From contig NZ_CP162137.1 in the NCBI RefSeq assembly GCF_040833995.1, positions 1 to 64,000 of the forward strand: DNA of 64,000 nucleotides, in the 5' to 3' direction. A program made the position numbers and the translations under genes. This document shows, one piece after another, positions 1 through 11,437 of the stretch (position 1 is its first letter; every line of letters begins with the position of its first letter). The DNA comes from Leptospira sp. WS58.C1. Its GTDB lineage: Bacteria > Spirochaetota > Leptospiria > Leptospirales > Leptospiraceae. The notes beneath the pieces are model-generated. The model saw only the letters and a program-made list of their open reading frames with translations, did not search any database and was not told the DNA's origin.

Positions 1-1308
1 TTGGATCCTAGTTGGAAGCGTGTATTAGAGGAAGTTTCCAAGGAAATTCCCCCCACGTACTTTGATAAGTTCATATATACGTTACAATTAGAGAGTTTAA
101 CGGACGATCGTTGCATCCTTATAGCCCCTTCTTCCAATATAAAGACACATGTGGAAAAGAAATACCAGAATCATATAGAAGAAGCGATCTTTAGAGCCAG
201 TGGAAATCGTATCCCGGTCGAGATCATTTTAGAAGCGCCTTCTAATTTAACCGAAGTTCTTCAGGAAAAATTCAAAGATAAGTCGTATTCTTTTAATCCG
301 GATTACTCTTTCGATAATTTTATCGTAGGAAACACAAACCGTCTTGCTTTCAGTGCGGCCATGGAATGTGTAAAAAATCCTGCGGAGATCAATCCTCTTT
401 ACTTATTCGGAAAAGTGGGAGTCGGTAAAACTCATCTTCTTCATTCCATAGGCTCGGAAATTCTCAAAAAAGAACCTTGGAAAACAGTACATTACATAGA
501 TATAAAATCGTTTATGAGCGAGTTTTTGTTCGCTCTTCAGTCCAGAGATTCCATCGAATCTTTCAAAATTAAATACCAATCCTATAACTGCCTATTGATA
601 GACGATATCCAACTTTTAAATACGGGAGCGGAGAAGACCCAAGAAGAGTTCTTTTCCATCTTCAACTTTCTTTTCGAGAGAAAAAGACAGATCGTGATCG
701 CTTCCGATCGTCCTAGTTCGGAACTTCCGCTGCATGATCGATTGAAATCTAGATTTGTAACCGGAGTTCAGGCGGATATTCAACCTCCTGATAAGGAAAT
801 TCGAGTTGGTATCTTAGAAAAGAACTGCCAAATTTTGAATTTAGGCCTTTCTTCAGAGCATATCCACTTTATAGCCGATCTAATCGAAGACGATACACGT
901 GCACTTTTAGGCGCTTTGAATGATCTTGCTCTTCATAAACGAGCATTCTCTCATTTATTCTTCACCACAGCGATGATAGAAGATATACTGAAGAATCGTA
1001 TTTTCCGTAAAAAGAATTTCCAACTTAGTCAAGACAAGGTCATCGAGCATATTTCTTCTCTTTATAATTTGGATCCAAACGAGGTAATGGGAAAGAGTAG
1101 AAAACCGGAGTATGTGATCCCTAGACATCTTTGCATGTATGTATTACATAAGGGTTTCCGGCTGAACAAAAGTCAGGTTGGAAGAATGTTTTCCGCAGAA
1201 CATACCACTGTAATCCACGCAGTCCGCAACATCGAAAATAAGATAAAAGAAGATAAAGAATTTTCCATTAAAGTGGAAGAAGTTCTGAATCGATTCCGCT
1301 TCCAGTAA
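1..1308 (+). CDS. dnaA: Chromosomal replication initiator protein DnaA
   Basis: DnaA binds DnaA boxes at oriC as an ATP-driven oligomer, opens the duplex and recruits the replicative helicase. The 435-residue protein has an N-terminal domain I (about 1-80), a short linker, an AAA+ domain with Walker A GKVGVGKT at 137-144 and Walker B LLIDDI at 198-203, an arginine-finger region LKSRF at 248-252, and a C-terminal helix-turn-helix at about 345-420. The start is TTG at base 1, so any upstream SD lies outside the window. The DNA-binding signature reads FSAEHTTV (397-404 region) where most DnaA proteins have GGRDHTTV, so the usual Arg-Asp pair is Ala-Glu. It is followed by an AT-rich gap and dnaN, the usual oriC arrangement. 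Identity is very secure. Confidence 0.98.
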   Translation: MDPSWKRVLEEVSKEIPPTYFDKFIYTLQLESLTDDRCILIAPSSNIKTHVEKKYQNHIEEAIFRASGNRIPVEIILEAPSNLTEVLQEKFKDKSYSFNPDYSFDNFIVGNTNRLAFSAAMECVKNPAEINPLYLFGKVGVGKTHLLHSIGSEILKKEPWKTVHYIDIKSFMSEFLFALQSRDSIESFKIKYQSYNCLLIDDIQLLNTGAEKTQEEFFSIFNFLFERKRQIVIASDRPSSELPLHDRLKSRFVTGVQADIQPPDKEIRVGILEKNCQILNLGLSSEHIHFIADLIEDDTRALLGALNDLALHKRAFSHLFFTTAMIEDILKNRIFRKKNFQLSQDKVIEHISSLYNLDPNEVMGKSRKPEYVIPRHLCMYVLHKGFRLNKSQVGRMFSAEHTTVIHAVRNIENKIKEDKEFSIKVEEVLNRFRFQ

Positions 1309-1633
1309 AAAACTTAGTTTCAGGTCTTATCCGTAGGCGACATAGACCTACAAATAACCTGTAAATAAATAGTTAATATTCTATGTGTAACTAGTAAATA
1401 AGACATAACACAAAATTATTGTCCCTTATAGACCTTCGTTTTGAAGGTTACTATAGCAGATACGAAGGAGTTTTTTCCTACTCTTGGAAATTGTACTTTT
1501 CAATATAAATGCGACATATTTCCCTTATCTAAAGAGTTATGACTCTTATCTACATATGCACAGGTACAAGTACTACAACAGTACATATATAAGAATCTAT
1601 ATATAGATCACCTATATAAATGGAGAATGCAAA
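1309..1633. other. dnaA-dnaN intergenic region, candidate oriC
   Basis: This is the only gap over 300 bases in the window and it holds no convincing ORF. It is AT-rich and contains DnaA-box-like words: TTATCTACA at 1546-1554 (one mismatch to TTATCCACA), TTATCTAAA at 1525-1533, TTATCCGTA at 1327-1335, and TGTAAATAA at 1360-1368 on the other strand. CTTATCTA occurs twice, at 1524-1531 and 1545-1552, exactly 21 bases apart. A hairpin AAGAGT/ACTCTT lies at 1532-1547, another (ACCTTC/GAAGGT) at 1432-1448, and a 14-bp palindrome of almost pure A/T at 1595-1608. Position next to dnaA supports oriC. GC-skew data would be needed to confirm. Confidence 0.6.
1524..1554 (+). repeat. Tandem DnaA-box-like direct repeats, 21-bp period
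   Basis: The 8-mer CTTATCTA is repeated at 1524-1531 and 1545-1552 with a 21-bp period, which is two helical turns. The second copy extends to the near-consensus box TTATCTACA (1546-1554). The bases between form a hairpin with six pairs and a TATG loop (1532-1547). Same-face placement would suit cooperative DnaA binding; that role is inferred. Confidence 0.5.
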
Positions 1634-2755
1634 TTGAAGATCAAAGTGAACACATCTGAATTTCTAAAAGCGATTCACGCTGTCGAAGGAGTAATCTCCG
1701 CTAGAGAGATTCGTTCCGTTCTCTCCAACTTAAAATTAGAAGCGGAAACTTCTTCCGTATCAATTTCTGCGACGGACTTAGAAATATCTATTAAAACATC
1801 ATTAAATGCTCAAGTAGAGAAGTCGGGAAATATTTCCTTACCTGCAAAACAATTATCCAGCATTTTTAAAACCATTCACTTTGAAGAAGCGTTGCTTTCC
1901 ACGGAAGATGGGGACGCCGATTCTAGTATCACATATATCACTGACGCTACTAAAAAGAATGATTATAAAAACAAACTGAACGGAATGGATGCGGAAGAGA
2001 TCAAAACTATTCCGAAAGTGGACTCTTCGAATATTTCCGATTTTCCAACAGCTATGTTTGCCGAGATGATCCGTAAAACTTCTTACGCGATCGCTCATGA
2101 AGACCAAAGATATATCTTCAACGGACTGTTTATGGTCCCTAAAGGAGACAAACTTGTGTTCGCGGTTACCGATGGCAGAAGGTTATGTAAGATAGAACGG
2201 CCTCTTTCTACAACTTTGAAATTCAAAGATTCAGTGATCATTCCTTCTAAGGCAATTAGAGAGATCTCTAAAATGATCGCGACAGCAGAAACAGGAAAGA
2301 TAGGTATCATAGACAATCAGATCTATGTGAACGCAAATCAGATCGAACTTCTTTGTAAATTGATCGAAGGTAATTTTCCGAATTACGAACAAGTAATTCC
2401 AAAGTCTTCTAAATTCAGCGCTGTTATCCCTAAAGAAGGATTCCAGATCTACCTTAGACAAGCATTGATCGCTGCAGAAGAACCTACTCGTCAGATACGT
2501 TTAACATTCTCTAAAAATAATATCAACTTCTACGCTCAAACACAAGGAGTGAACGAGGTTAGTATTAATATGCCGATCGAATATTCAGGAGACGAAGTTA
2601 CCGTTGCATTTAAAGGTGAATATCTTTCGGATGTATTCAAGTCTATAGATGATAATGAATTCAAAATAGAATTTAGTGATTCAAGCTCCCCCGTTGTATT
2701 TAAGGATCCTTCCGATCCTGATTTTATCTCGGTAATTATGCCGATGAAAATTTAA
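1634..2755 (+). CDS. dnaN: DNA polymerase III subunit beta (sliding clamp)
   Basis: DnaN forms the ring-shaped processivity clamp of the replicative polymerase in the cytoplasm and also docks repair polymerases, MutS/MutL and the initiation regulator machinery. The 373-residue length and the three repeated clamp domains are normal for the family, and the C-terminus ends in the conserved VIMPMKI-type strand (MPM then a hydrophobic end). The start is TTG, chosen because GGAG at 1622-1625 sits 8 bases upstream. It lies downstream of the candidate oriC and 13 bases before recF, so dnaN-recF-DUF721 probably share a transcript. Nothing odd was seen. Confidence 0.97.
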   Translation: MKIKVNTSEFLKAIHAVEGVISAREIRSVLSNLKLEAETSSVSISATDLEISIKTSLNAQVEKSGNISLPAKQLSSIFKTIHFEEALLSTEDGDADSSITYITDATKKNDYKNKLNGMDAEEIKTIPKVDSSNISDFPTAMFAEMIRKTSYAIAHEDQRYIFNGLFMVPKGDKLVFAVTDGRRLCKIERPLSTTLKFKDSVIIPSKAIREISKMIATAETGKIGIIDNQIYVNANQIELLCKLIEGNFPNYEQVIPKSSKFSAVIPKEGFQIYLRQALIAAEEPTRQIRLTFSKNNINFYAQTQGVNEVSINMPIEYSGDEVTVAFKGEYLSDVFKSIDDNEFKIEFSDSSSPVVFKDPSDPDFISVIMPMKI

Positions 2756-2768
2756 AAGAGATTAAACC

Positions 2769-3866
2769 GTGTTTTTACGAAGCCTAAGGCTTCTCAATTT
2801 TAGAAATCACGAACAGATAAGCCTGGAGTTCCATTCCAGGCTTATTTTCTTTGTGGGAGAAAACGGAGAAGGAAAAACAAACTTACTCGAAGCGATCTCT
2901 ATGATTTCTTGGTTGAAAAGTTTTAGGGAATCGGAAGAAGGAAATTTAATTCGTTGGAACTCCGACGGATATTATATTAAAGGCGAAGTAGATCGTGATA
3001 ATAAAAGAGAAATTTATGAATTAGGTTTTTCTAAAAAACCGGTCAGTCGTCGCAAACTTAAATTCAATCAAGAAGAAGTCAAAAAAAGATCCGACTTAGT
3101 GGGAAAATTCCTAAGCGTTTTAATGACTCCTTTGGATCTGATCATCGTAGAAGGAGGGCCATCCGAAAGAAGAAGATTTTTGGACAGTCTACTTTCTTCT
3201 TTAGATCCTTCTTATCTAAATGATCTAATCGAATACAATCGTATCTTAAAACAAAGAAATGCACTTTTAAAAAGTGGATCATCAGATCCCGGGCTTTATG
3301 AGATTTGGAACCAAAGGCTGATCGAAAAAGGGATCGGTATCTTTAATAAAAGAAAAGAATTCATTCTAGAATTCGATCCTATCTACAGAGAAAATCTAAA
3401 AAAACTCAGTGGAGGAAGAGACAATCTAACTCTGGAATACAAACCCAGCTTTTCGAACTTGGATGATTTTAGGGAAACGTTACTCAGGAATATCAACAGG
3501 GATCGAAAACTAGGTTATACTTCTGTCGGGATCCATAGGGACGATCTGTATATCGGTGAAGATAATCGCGATATTATGGATTTTGCTTCTCAAGGCCAAA
3601 AGAGAAGTACCGTAATTTCCCTAAAGGCGGCTGCATTCGAATATTATCGAAGGAAGTTGGGCAGGACCCCTATTCTTTTGATTGATGATGTGATCCGAGA
3701 GTTGGATGTAAAAAGAAGAGAATATTTTGTGGATCTGGTTTTGAATTCCGGACAGGCTTTTTTCACTACTACGGACCTAGAAGGTATCTCCGATTATGTG
3801 GGAAGATTAGAAGATGAAAAGCAGATCTTTTTAGTGAAGAACGGTTTAGTCTCTAAATACCAATGA
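2769..3866 (+). CDS. recF: DNA replication and repair protein RecF
   Basis: RecF is an SMC-like ABC ATPase that helps RecOR load RecA at gapped DNA and stalled forks. Walker A GENGEGKT is at residues 30-37, the ABC signature ASQGQKR begins at 273, and Walker B LLIDD is at 303-307. Its 365 residues match the family. It begins with GTG at 2769, 13 bases after dnaN, and its stop overlaps the next start in an ATGA. The gene order dnaA-dnaN-recF-gyrB is the ancestral bacterial arrangement. Confident by motif and context. Confidence 0.96.
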   Translation: MFLRSLRLLNFRNHEQISLEFHSRLIFFVGENGEGKTNLLEAISMISWLKSFRESEEGNLIRWNSDGYYIKGEVDRDNKREIYELGFSKKPVSRRKLKFNQEEVKKRSDLVGKFLSVLMTPLDLIIVEGGPSERRRFLDSLLSSLDPSYLNDLIEYNRILKQRNALLKSGSSDPGLYEIWNQRLIEKGIGIFNKRKEFILEFDPIYRENLKKLSGGRDNLTLEYKPSFSNLDDFRETLLRNINRDRKLGYTSVGIHRDDLYIGEDNRDIMDFASQGQKRSTVISLKAAAFEYYRRKLGRTPILLIDDVIRELDVKRREYFVDLVLNSGQAFFTTTDLEGISDYVGRLEDEKQIFLVKNGLVSKYQ

Positions 3867-4324
3867 AAGAAGAATCTAAAATACAAAGAATTGATCCGCA
3901 AGAGTTCAAAAACATTCTTCAAAATTTGGGCTTAACGGAAGAAAGTTTATCGGAGAAGATCGCAGTTCAAACTTTAGCAAAACGTTGGGTCGACATAATA
4001 GGTCCTGTATATGCAAATCATTCAGAACCATTTGCTCTTAATGGAGATACATTGGTGATCCTAACGGTTCACTCTGCATACAAACAAGAGATCCTTTTTA
4101 TGAGAAAGAGGATCTTAAGTTATTCCGCTCGTTACTTAGGAAGAGATGTCGTAAAAAAAATAGAAATAAGGATCGGTAATCTCGTTTCTAAAAGACAAAA
4201 ATCGCCTTCCTATACCGCGGATAAAACCGGATTGGAGGGCAAACAGAACCTAGTTTCTTTAGCCGAAAAAGAAACCGATCCTATTGCGAAAAAAAGACTT
4301 TTAGAGCTGATAGAATATCTCTGA
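3863..4324 (+). CDS. DUF721 / DciA-like protein
   Basis: This 153-residue protein has the DUF721 pattern: a helical N-terminus followed by the core at about 33-105 containing a KRW...GP...H..P motif and a beta-rich segment ending in [11 protein letters not shown]721 proteins include DciA, the widespread helicase-operator protein that works with DnaB where DnaC or DnaI is absent. The start overlaps the recF stop by four bases, so the two are coupled, and gyrB follows 87 bases later. The C-terminal 45 residues are polar and poorly conserved looking. The DUF721 call is firm; a DciA role at the replisome is inference from family and neighbours. Confidence 0.8.
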   Translation: MKEESKIQRIDPQEFKNILQNLGLTEESLSEKIAVQTLAKRWVDIIGPVYANHSEPFALNGDTLVILTVHSAYKQEILFMRKRILSYSARYLGRDVVKKIEIRIGNLVSKRQKSPSYTADKTGLEGKQNLVSLAEKETDPIAKKRLLELIEYL

Positions 4325-4396
4325 GAAGGATATTCTTTATTGAAATACCTTCGAATTTCCTTGCCTCCTTAGCCAATTTAGGAAAACTATTCATAG

Positions 4397-6325
<1,929 letters not shown>

Positions 6326-6355
6326 TATATTGGTAATAGGAAATTCTAAATAAAA

Positions 6356-8869
6356 ATGAGCGAAGAGCTAGAGAACGAAACAAAAACTTTAGGATTCAGC
6401 CTTTCTTCCCGTCCTGATATCGGTGATGCATTGAAGAATGGTGTCAGGGTAATTCCTGTCGAAATCGAAGACCAGATGAAGGAAGCCTACCTCGGTTATG
6501 CGATGAGTGTAATTGTGGGAAGGGCTTTGCCTGACGTGAGAGACGGTTTGAAACCGGTTCATAGACGTATTCTACATGCAATGAATGAAAGGGCCTGGAG
6601 AAGTGACAGACCCTACGTTAAATGTGCAAAAATTGTCGGAGAAGTATTAGGTAATTATCACCCGCACGGAGATAGTTCGGTATACGATGCATTAGTGCGA
6701 ATGGTCCAAGATTTTTCCCTTAGAGTTCCTCTCATAGACGGGCAGGGAAACTACGGATCTATCGACGGAGACAACCCTGCAGCATACCGATACACGGAAG
6801 CAAGACTCGCAAAAGTTGCAGAAGAACTTTTAAGAGATATCGAAAAGGAAACCGTTAATTTTTCTCCGAACTTCGATGATACCAAACAGCAACCTGATGT
6901 ACTCCCTGCAAATTTTCCTAACTTATTAGTAAACGGTTCTTCCGGGATTGCGGTAGGGATGGCGACAAACATTCCTCCTCATAACTTGAAGGAAACGATA
7001 GAAGCGGTTATCACCGTAATTAAAAATCCTGACGTAAGTATATCGGAAATTCTTAAAATAATGCCGGGTCCGGATTTCCCTACCGGTGGTACGATTATCG
7101 GCGGAGAAGGTTTACTATCCGCATATCATTCCGGTAAAGGTTCGATCCGGATCCGTTCTAAAGTAGAAATCGAAGAGAATAAAAAAGGCAGAGAAGTAAT
7201 CGTAGTTACTGAAATTCCTTACCAAGTAAATAAAAAGACTCTTCTTGAAAGAATCGGTGAGCTTGTTAACGAAAAACAGATCGAAGGAATTTCCGAAATT
7301 TTAGATCTATCCGATAGGAAAGGGATCAGAGTAGAGATCCATATTAAAAAAGATGCAAATGCTCAGGTCATCCTAAACCAACTCTTAAAACTTACCCAAC
7401 TTCAAGTAAGTTACGGGATCACGATGCTTGCGATCTTGGATAATAAACCTAAGATTTTCAATATTAAGGAGATCCTGGTTGCTTATTCTATCCACAGAAA
7501 AGAGGTAATCGTTCGTAGAACTCAATTCGATCTAGATAAGGCTGAAAAACGCGCACATATCTTGGAAGGATTGAAGATCGCTCTCGAAAATATTGAAGAA
7601 GTGATCAAAGTCATCCGTGCGTCTAAAAATGCTTCGGAAGCAAAAGAACAGTTGATGGCTCGATTCGTTCTCTCTGATGTCCAAGCTGACGCGATTCTGG
7701 AGATGAGACTGCAAAGATTAACCTCTTTGGAAGTTCAAAAGGTAATCGACGAGTTGGAAGAAGTCCGAGCTCTGATTATGGATCTAAAAGATATTCTCGC
7801 AAAACCGGAAAGAGTTTCCGACATAGTTTGTACTGAATTGTCCGAGGTTTCTGAAAAATTCGGAAATAAAAGAAAAACAGATATCAGCTTAGAAAGTGTG
7901 GAGTCTTCTTCTTTCAATGCAGAAGATCTGATTGCCGACGAAGATGTCGTATTACAAATTACTTATGATCAATTCATAAAAAGACTTCCTCTGGATACTT
8001 TCAAAAGACAGAGAAGAGGTGGAAAAGGGATCCAAGGACTTTCTCAAAAACGAGAAGATGTTGTCAAGATCATGAAAACCGCCATGACCCACGACAATGT
8101 GATGTTCTTCTCGAATACCGGAAAAGTCTATATGATGAAGGCGTACGAACTTCCTCAGGCTTCCAAAGAAGCCAGAGGAAAATCCTTGAAGGCAATTATA
8201 GGACTCGGCGAGAACGAAACTGTCTCTGCAATCTTCACTTTCAAAGAAGAAGATAAAGGAAAAGATCTATTACTCGTAACCAAGAACGGCTTTATCAAAC
8301 GAGTCGAATTATCCGAATTCGGTAACGTTAAAAAATCTGGTATTATTGCGATCGGCCTTAGGGATGGAGACCAACTCATCGAAGTAATCTCCGTAGAAAA
8401 AGGAGATAACGTAATGATCTTCTCAGCAAATGGACTTGCGCTTAGGATCGAAATGGATACTATCCGAGCGCAAGGACGAACTGCCCAAGGTGTAACCGGG
8501 ATGAGACTCTCGAAAGAGGATGCAATCGTAGGACTTTCTAAAGTGGTAGAAGGCGACGATATATTCGTGATCTCGGAGAACGGTTACGGAAAACGTCTAG
8601 GCTTCGAGGAGTTCGGAACCAAAGGAAGAGGGGGCAAAGGAATGGCCTTCTTAAAAGTGGGAGAGAAAAACGGCGCCGCTGTCGCTGTCAGTTCCGTCGG
8701 AGAAGAGGATGAGATCATCTTAGTAACTCAGCAAGGAATGGTTATCCGAACTGAGGCGAACCAAATCTCTAAAATGGGAAGAACTGCAGTGGGAGTCAGA
8801 GTCGTAGACATCAAGGACAACGATAGAGTCCAAGATTGTACTGTAATCCGCGAAAGTAAGGAAAAATGA
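6356..8869 (+). CDS. gyrA: DNA gyrase subunit A
   Basis: GyrA cuts and rejoins DNA and wraps it through its C-terminal beta-pinwheel. The catalytic tyrosine is Y146 in RYTEAR, equivalent to E. coli Y122. The quinolone-determining region HPHGDSSVYD (102-111) keeps the Ser (S107) and Asp (D111) of a sensitive enzyme. The C-terminal half contains repeated pinwheel blades and a GyrA-box-like QRRGGKG at about 550-556. The N-terminus has about 24 residues more than E. coli GyrA. The stop overlaps the next gene's ATG (ATGA). Length is 837 residues. Firm call. Confidence 0.98.
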   Translation: MSEELENETKTLGFSLSSRPDIGDALKNGVRVIPVEIEDQMKEAYLGYAMSVIVGRALPDVRDGLKPVHRRILHAMNERAWRSDRPYVKCAKIVGEVLGNYHPHGDSSVYDALVRMVQDFSLRVPLIDGQGNYGSIDGDNPAAYRYTEARLAKVAEELLRDIEKETVNFSPNFDDTKQQPDVLPANFPNLLVNGSSGIAVGMATNIPPHNLKETIEAVITVIKNPDVSISEILKIMPGPDFPTGGTIIGGEGLLSAYHSGKGSIRIRSKVEIEENKKGREVIVVTEIPYQVNKKTLLERIGELVNEKQIEGISEILDLSDRKGIRVEIHIKKDANAQVILNQLLKLTQLQVSYGITMLAILDNKPKIFNIKEILVAYSIHRKEVIVRRTQFDLDKAEKRAHILEGLKIALENIEEVIKVIRASKNASEAKEQLMARFVLSDVQADAILEMRLQRLTSLEVQKVIDELEEVRALIMDLKDILAKPERVSDIVCTELSEVSEKFGNKRKTDISLESVESSSFNAEDLIADEDVVLQITYDQFIKRLPLDTFKRQRRGGKGIQGLSQKREDVVKIMKTAMTHDNVMFFSNTGKVYMMKAYELPQASKEARGKSLKAIIGLGENETVSAIFTFKEEDKGKDLLLVTKNGFIKRVELSEFGNVKKSGIIAIGLRDGDQLIEVISVEKGDNVMIFSANGLALRIEMDTIRAQGRTAQGVTGMRLSKEDAIVGLSKVVEGDDIFVISENGYGKRLGFEEFGTKGRGGKGMAFLKVGEKNGAAVAVSSVGEEDEIILVTQQGMVIRTEANQISKMGRTAVGVRVVDIKDNDRVQDCTVIRESKEK

Positions 8870-9819
8870 TCCGCATCGGTTCTGTCGAAATTCCCGGTTG
8901 GTTGGCCATGTCGCCAATGGCCGGGATCAGTGATACCCCGACCAGAACCATGGCCCGCAGATACGGATCTGCTTTTTCATACACTGAGTTCGTTTCCACC
9001 GACAGCCTTGCAGTGGGCTCTAAAAAGGCTTTATCTTTATTACGTTTTCGTGAAGAAGAAAGACCGATCACTTTTCAGATCTTCGGCAATAAGCTGGAGA
9101 TTATTGTAGATGCTGCAAAGAGAATTCGTGAATTAAATCCTGATATCATAGACCTGAACATGGGTTGCCCTGCTAGAAATGTTTCTATGCGAGGATCCGG
9201 AGTGGGACTTCTCCGCAAACCTATTTATGCAGGAAAAATCATAGAAGAAATGCGGAAGGCGTTGGATATCCCCGTAACCGCGAAGATCCGTTTGGGCTGG
9301 GATGATTCCTCCAGAAACTATATGGAAGTATCCCGGATCTTAGAAGAGTCCGGAGTGATGGCAATTTCCGTGCATGGACGGACTCGAGAGATGGGTTATT
9401 CCGGAAAAGCGGATTGGGATGCGATTGCAGATATAAAATCCGAAAGAAAGGTGCCTATTTTCGGAAACGGAGATATAAGCAGCTACGAAGAGGCTGTTCG
9501 TAGAAAGGAAGAATCTAAAGTGGATGGGGTTCTTATAGGAAGGAATTCCATCGGAAATCCATGGATATTCTCCAATATTAAAAAAGAAGATCTAAGTTTC
9601 GAAGAGATCGTATCAACTACTTTGAATCATTTGCAGTTGATGAGGGAAACATTCGGAGACAAATATGGATTGATCCTTCTCCGCAAACATTTGGTGCGTT
9701 ATATACAATCCAGGAAAGAAGTGGAGTCGATGCGACTCGAACTTCTTAAATGTGAAGATCCGGAGAAATTGATCTCAATGCTGCATGAGGCGCAAAACAA
9801 TTTAATCTTAGCCTCTTGA
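8866..9819 (+). CDS. tRNA-dihydrouridine synthase, DusB/NifR3-like
   Basis: Dus enzymes are FMN-dependent reductases that convert specific uridines of tRNA D-loops to dihydrouridine. The barrel start MSPMAGISDTPTR, the catalytic-cysteine motif NMGCPARN with C101, the KIRLGW strand, HGRT and the phosphate-binding GNGDI segment are all present in order. At 317 residues it matches DusB. It overlaps the gyrA stop by four bases, so it is probably translated with gyrA. Which uridine is modified cannot be told from sequence; DusB-type enzymes usually act near U17. Confidence 0.9.
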   Translation: MIRIGSVEIPGWLAMSPMAGISDTPTRTMARRYGSAFSYTEFVSTDSLAVGSKKALSLLRFREEERPITFQIFGNKLEIIVDAAKRIRELNPDIIDLNMGCPARNVSMRGSGVGLLRKPIYAGKIIEEMRKALDIPVTAKIRLGWDDSSRNYMEVSRILEESGVMAISVHGRTREMGYSGKADWDAIADIKSERKVPIFGNGDISSYEEAVRRKEESKVDGVLIGRNSIGNPWIFSNIKKEDLSFEEIVSTTLNHLQLMRETFGDKYGLILLRKHLVRYIQSRKEVESMRLELLKCEDPEKLISMLHEAQNNLILAS

Positions 9820-9834
9820 TTCGCCGGATTGAGA

Positions 9835-9866
9835 TTGACAAAGATTTTCTAAAATAAGCTCATAAT
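9835..9866 (+). promoter_or_regulatory. Possible promoter of the lipoprotein gene
   Basis: TTGACA at 9835-9840 is a perfect -35 hexamer. The best -10-like word, CATAAT at 9861-9866, is 20 bases away, longer than the usual 17, so the assignment is weak. Confidence 0.3.
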
Positions 9867-9887
9867 TCGATTTTAGGAGAAAGTTAA

Positions 9888-10643
9888 ATGAGACTTGGCA
9901 AATTCTCAATAAATGCGGCCACAATATTAGTGCTGCTTGCTCTAATCGCATGTGATAAAAAGAAGGAAGAGACCCCTGTCGCTCAAATTGTAGGAACAAA
10001 ATATTCAGGCTGGGACCAATGGGTTTATAAAAAACCTGGAACAACCGAAAAATCGGAACAAGTCACTCTTGTATACGGAAACGAGGAAGTAAACGGACTT
10101 GAAATCGTTTCTCACGAATCGACCGACGCAAAAGGAAATAAGACTGTAACCGAATATCTGAAATTGAAGACTGTAGACGGCAAAGAGGGCTACGGACTTT
10201 TGAAAAATTTCTTTGATGCGGTCCTCTTTATAGTAGGAGACGGGGACACTGCATTCGCTAAAAATTCACTGACTTCTCCTTCTAAAGGAAAATTGGAAAA
10301 AGGTATGTCTTGTTTCGAATCGGAAGCGAGCGGTGAATTTTCCAAAGTTCGATGTAACGGTTCTATCGTAAAGGCTGGAAAGTTAAACAATCTTCATGAT
10401 GTTTGGATCCAAGGAGCTTCTTCCAATATTTCCAGAGATCCGCTTTTAGGAGACAGTATTAGAAATCTTAAATTAGCTAGCAGCAAACTGATCGAGTCGG
10501 ATAAAACTTCCGATCCTGCAAAACAAGAGGAGTTAAAAAAAGCTGCTGCTTCTGCTTTAAAAACAGTAGTGGAAAAAGGAGATGTCTACTCAGAATCCGC
10601 TAATACAATTGCAAATGAATACGGATTAACTCTGTCCGAATAA
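9888..10643 (+). CDS. Putative lipoprotein, unknown function
   Basis: I do not recognise a domain. The 251-residue product has a lysine/arginine n-region, a hydrophobic stretch and the lipobox LIAC with the modified Cys near residue 22, followed by a charged DKKKEE linker, as in exported spirochaetal lipoproteins. The mature part is beta-rich and ends in a helical, alanine-rich tail. AGGAG lies eight bases before the ATG. A strong rho-independent terminator follows at 10678-10701, so it is likely a single-gene transcript, with a TTGACA element at 9835-9840 upstream. Confidence 0.75.
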   Translation: MRLGKFSINAATILVLLALIACDKKKEETPVAQIVGTKYSGWDQWVYKKPGTTEKSEQVTLVYGNEEVNGLEIVSHESTDAKGNKTVTEYLKLKTVDGKEGYGLLKNFFDAVLFIVGDGDTAFAKNSLTSPSKGKLEKGMSCFESEASGEFSKVRCNGSIVKAGKLNNLHDVWIQGASSNISRDPLLGDSIRNLKLASSKLIESDKTSDPAKQEELKKAAASALKTVVEKGDVYSESANTIANEYGLTLSE

Positions 10644-10677
10644 TTAAAAAATAGATTTAGGTTCGTTCGAATAAAGG

Positions 10678-10701
10678 CCCTCGGATTTCCGGGGGTTTTT
10701 T
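10678..10701 (+). terminator. Rho-independent terminator
   Basis: CCCTCGG and CCGGGGG pair (seven pairs, one G-T) around an ATTT loop, followed by six T residues. It lies 35 bases past the upstream lipoprotein stop and separates it from the convergent lipL21 copy. Confidence 0.85.
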
Positions 10702-10733
10702 GTATTTAATAATGTAAAACTACTAAACCGAGA

Positions 10734-11297
10734 TTACTTACCGATTTCTTGAACTTTAGCGACTAGAGCGTTGCGTCCACCTGGAAATTTAGCATAAATA
10801 ACACACTGGCATTCTTCCCAGTTGTCTTTAGAAACATCATTAGGATCGGAACCTGGACCGATAGCTTTACATTCATAAACTCCTACTCCTTTAGCGAGCG
10901 ATGCAGATATGAAGGGGTTACAATCGGTAGTTATACCATGATTGGATTCGTTACAGGTGAAGAACCCTGTATTATGACATTCGCCTAGCATTTTCCTAAT
11001 TACTTCAGAAGTACCTTGTAGGCGCGCAGATTCTCGGCAGGTCGATTGAACCATTACGGGATTTTTTTTAGCAATAGCCTTAGCGGATGCACGAGAAGCG
11101 AACTTCATGTAATAGTAGTCTTTAGGATTGGTATCTCTTGGAGTTTTACCGTCGTTTCTTTGCTCAGGCGGTCCACCCCAACCTTCGAAAGACCATCCTT
11201 CGTTGCTAACGGGAATTGTGTCTTTTGGAGCGGTATTAGCTCCGCAATAGGTAAGTAATGCAGCAGACAGAACAATAGCGATTACTTTCTTGATCAT
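10734..11297 (-). CDS. LipL21-like lipoprotein (tandem paralogue)
   Basis: This 187-residue lipoprotein is a close copy of the adjacent LipL21, with the same signal peptide and lipobox LTYC (Cys 18). Residues 34-74 are identical to LipL21 and the last 50 differ at only a few positions, but the middle (about 105-135) is unrelated and adds three cysteines in a CHNTGFFTC...C pattern. At DNA level 11076-11199 is identical to 11771-11894. A terminator at 11368-11399 separates it from lipL21, and TATAAT on the minus strand at 11351-11356 could serve as its own -10. It is presumably outer-membrane anchored; the function of the altered core is unknown. Confidence 0.85.
   Translation of the reverse strand: MIKKVIAIVLSAALLTYCGANTAPKDTIPVSNEGWSFEGWGGPPEQRNDGKTPRDTNPKDYYYMKFASRASAKAIAKKNPVMVQSTCRESARLQGTSEVIRKMLGECHNTGFFTCNESNHGITTDCNPFISASLAKGVGVYECKAIGPGSDPNDVSKDNWEECQCVIYAKFPGGRNALVAKVQEIGK
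11076..11199. repeat. 124-bp exact repeat inside lipL21 copy (unit 1)
   Basis: These 124 bases are identical to 11771-11894 in lipL21, silent positions included. The identity is bounded by sharply diverging sequence on the core side, suggesting recent duplication or gene conversion. Confidence 0.9.
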
Positions 11298-11350
11298 CTT
11301 CTTATTGAAATTTGTTTACTCAATTTTAGCGATCGACTCAATCTTTCTAG

Positions 11351-11356
11351 ATTATA
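11351..11356 (-). promoter_or_regulatory. Possible -10 element for the lipL21 copy
   Basis: The minus strand reads TATAAT, a perfect -10, 54 bases before the ATG of the paralogue. No good -35 lies 17 bases upstream, where the terminator T-run sits. It would allow expression independent of lipL21. Confidence 0.35.
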
Positions 11357-11367
11357 CTATGCGGAAA

Positions 11368-11399
11368 TAAAAAACCCCACCTTTTCTAGGCGGGGTTTT
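11368..11399 (-). terminator. Rho-independent terminator after lipL21
   Basis: On the minus strand CCCCGCC pairs with GGTGGGG (one G-T) around a seven-base loop and is followed by six T residues. It ends the lipL21 transcript before its tandem copy. Confidence 0.85.
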
Positions 11400-11437
11400 C
11401 CATTTCAGTTCGAGTCGAAACTCAAACTAAACTTATA

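Noticed and set aside
1432..1448. Hairpin after dnaA as a terminator
   Set aside because: The six-pair stem has no following T-run and lies in the candidate oriC, so a terminator call is not supported.
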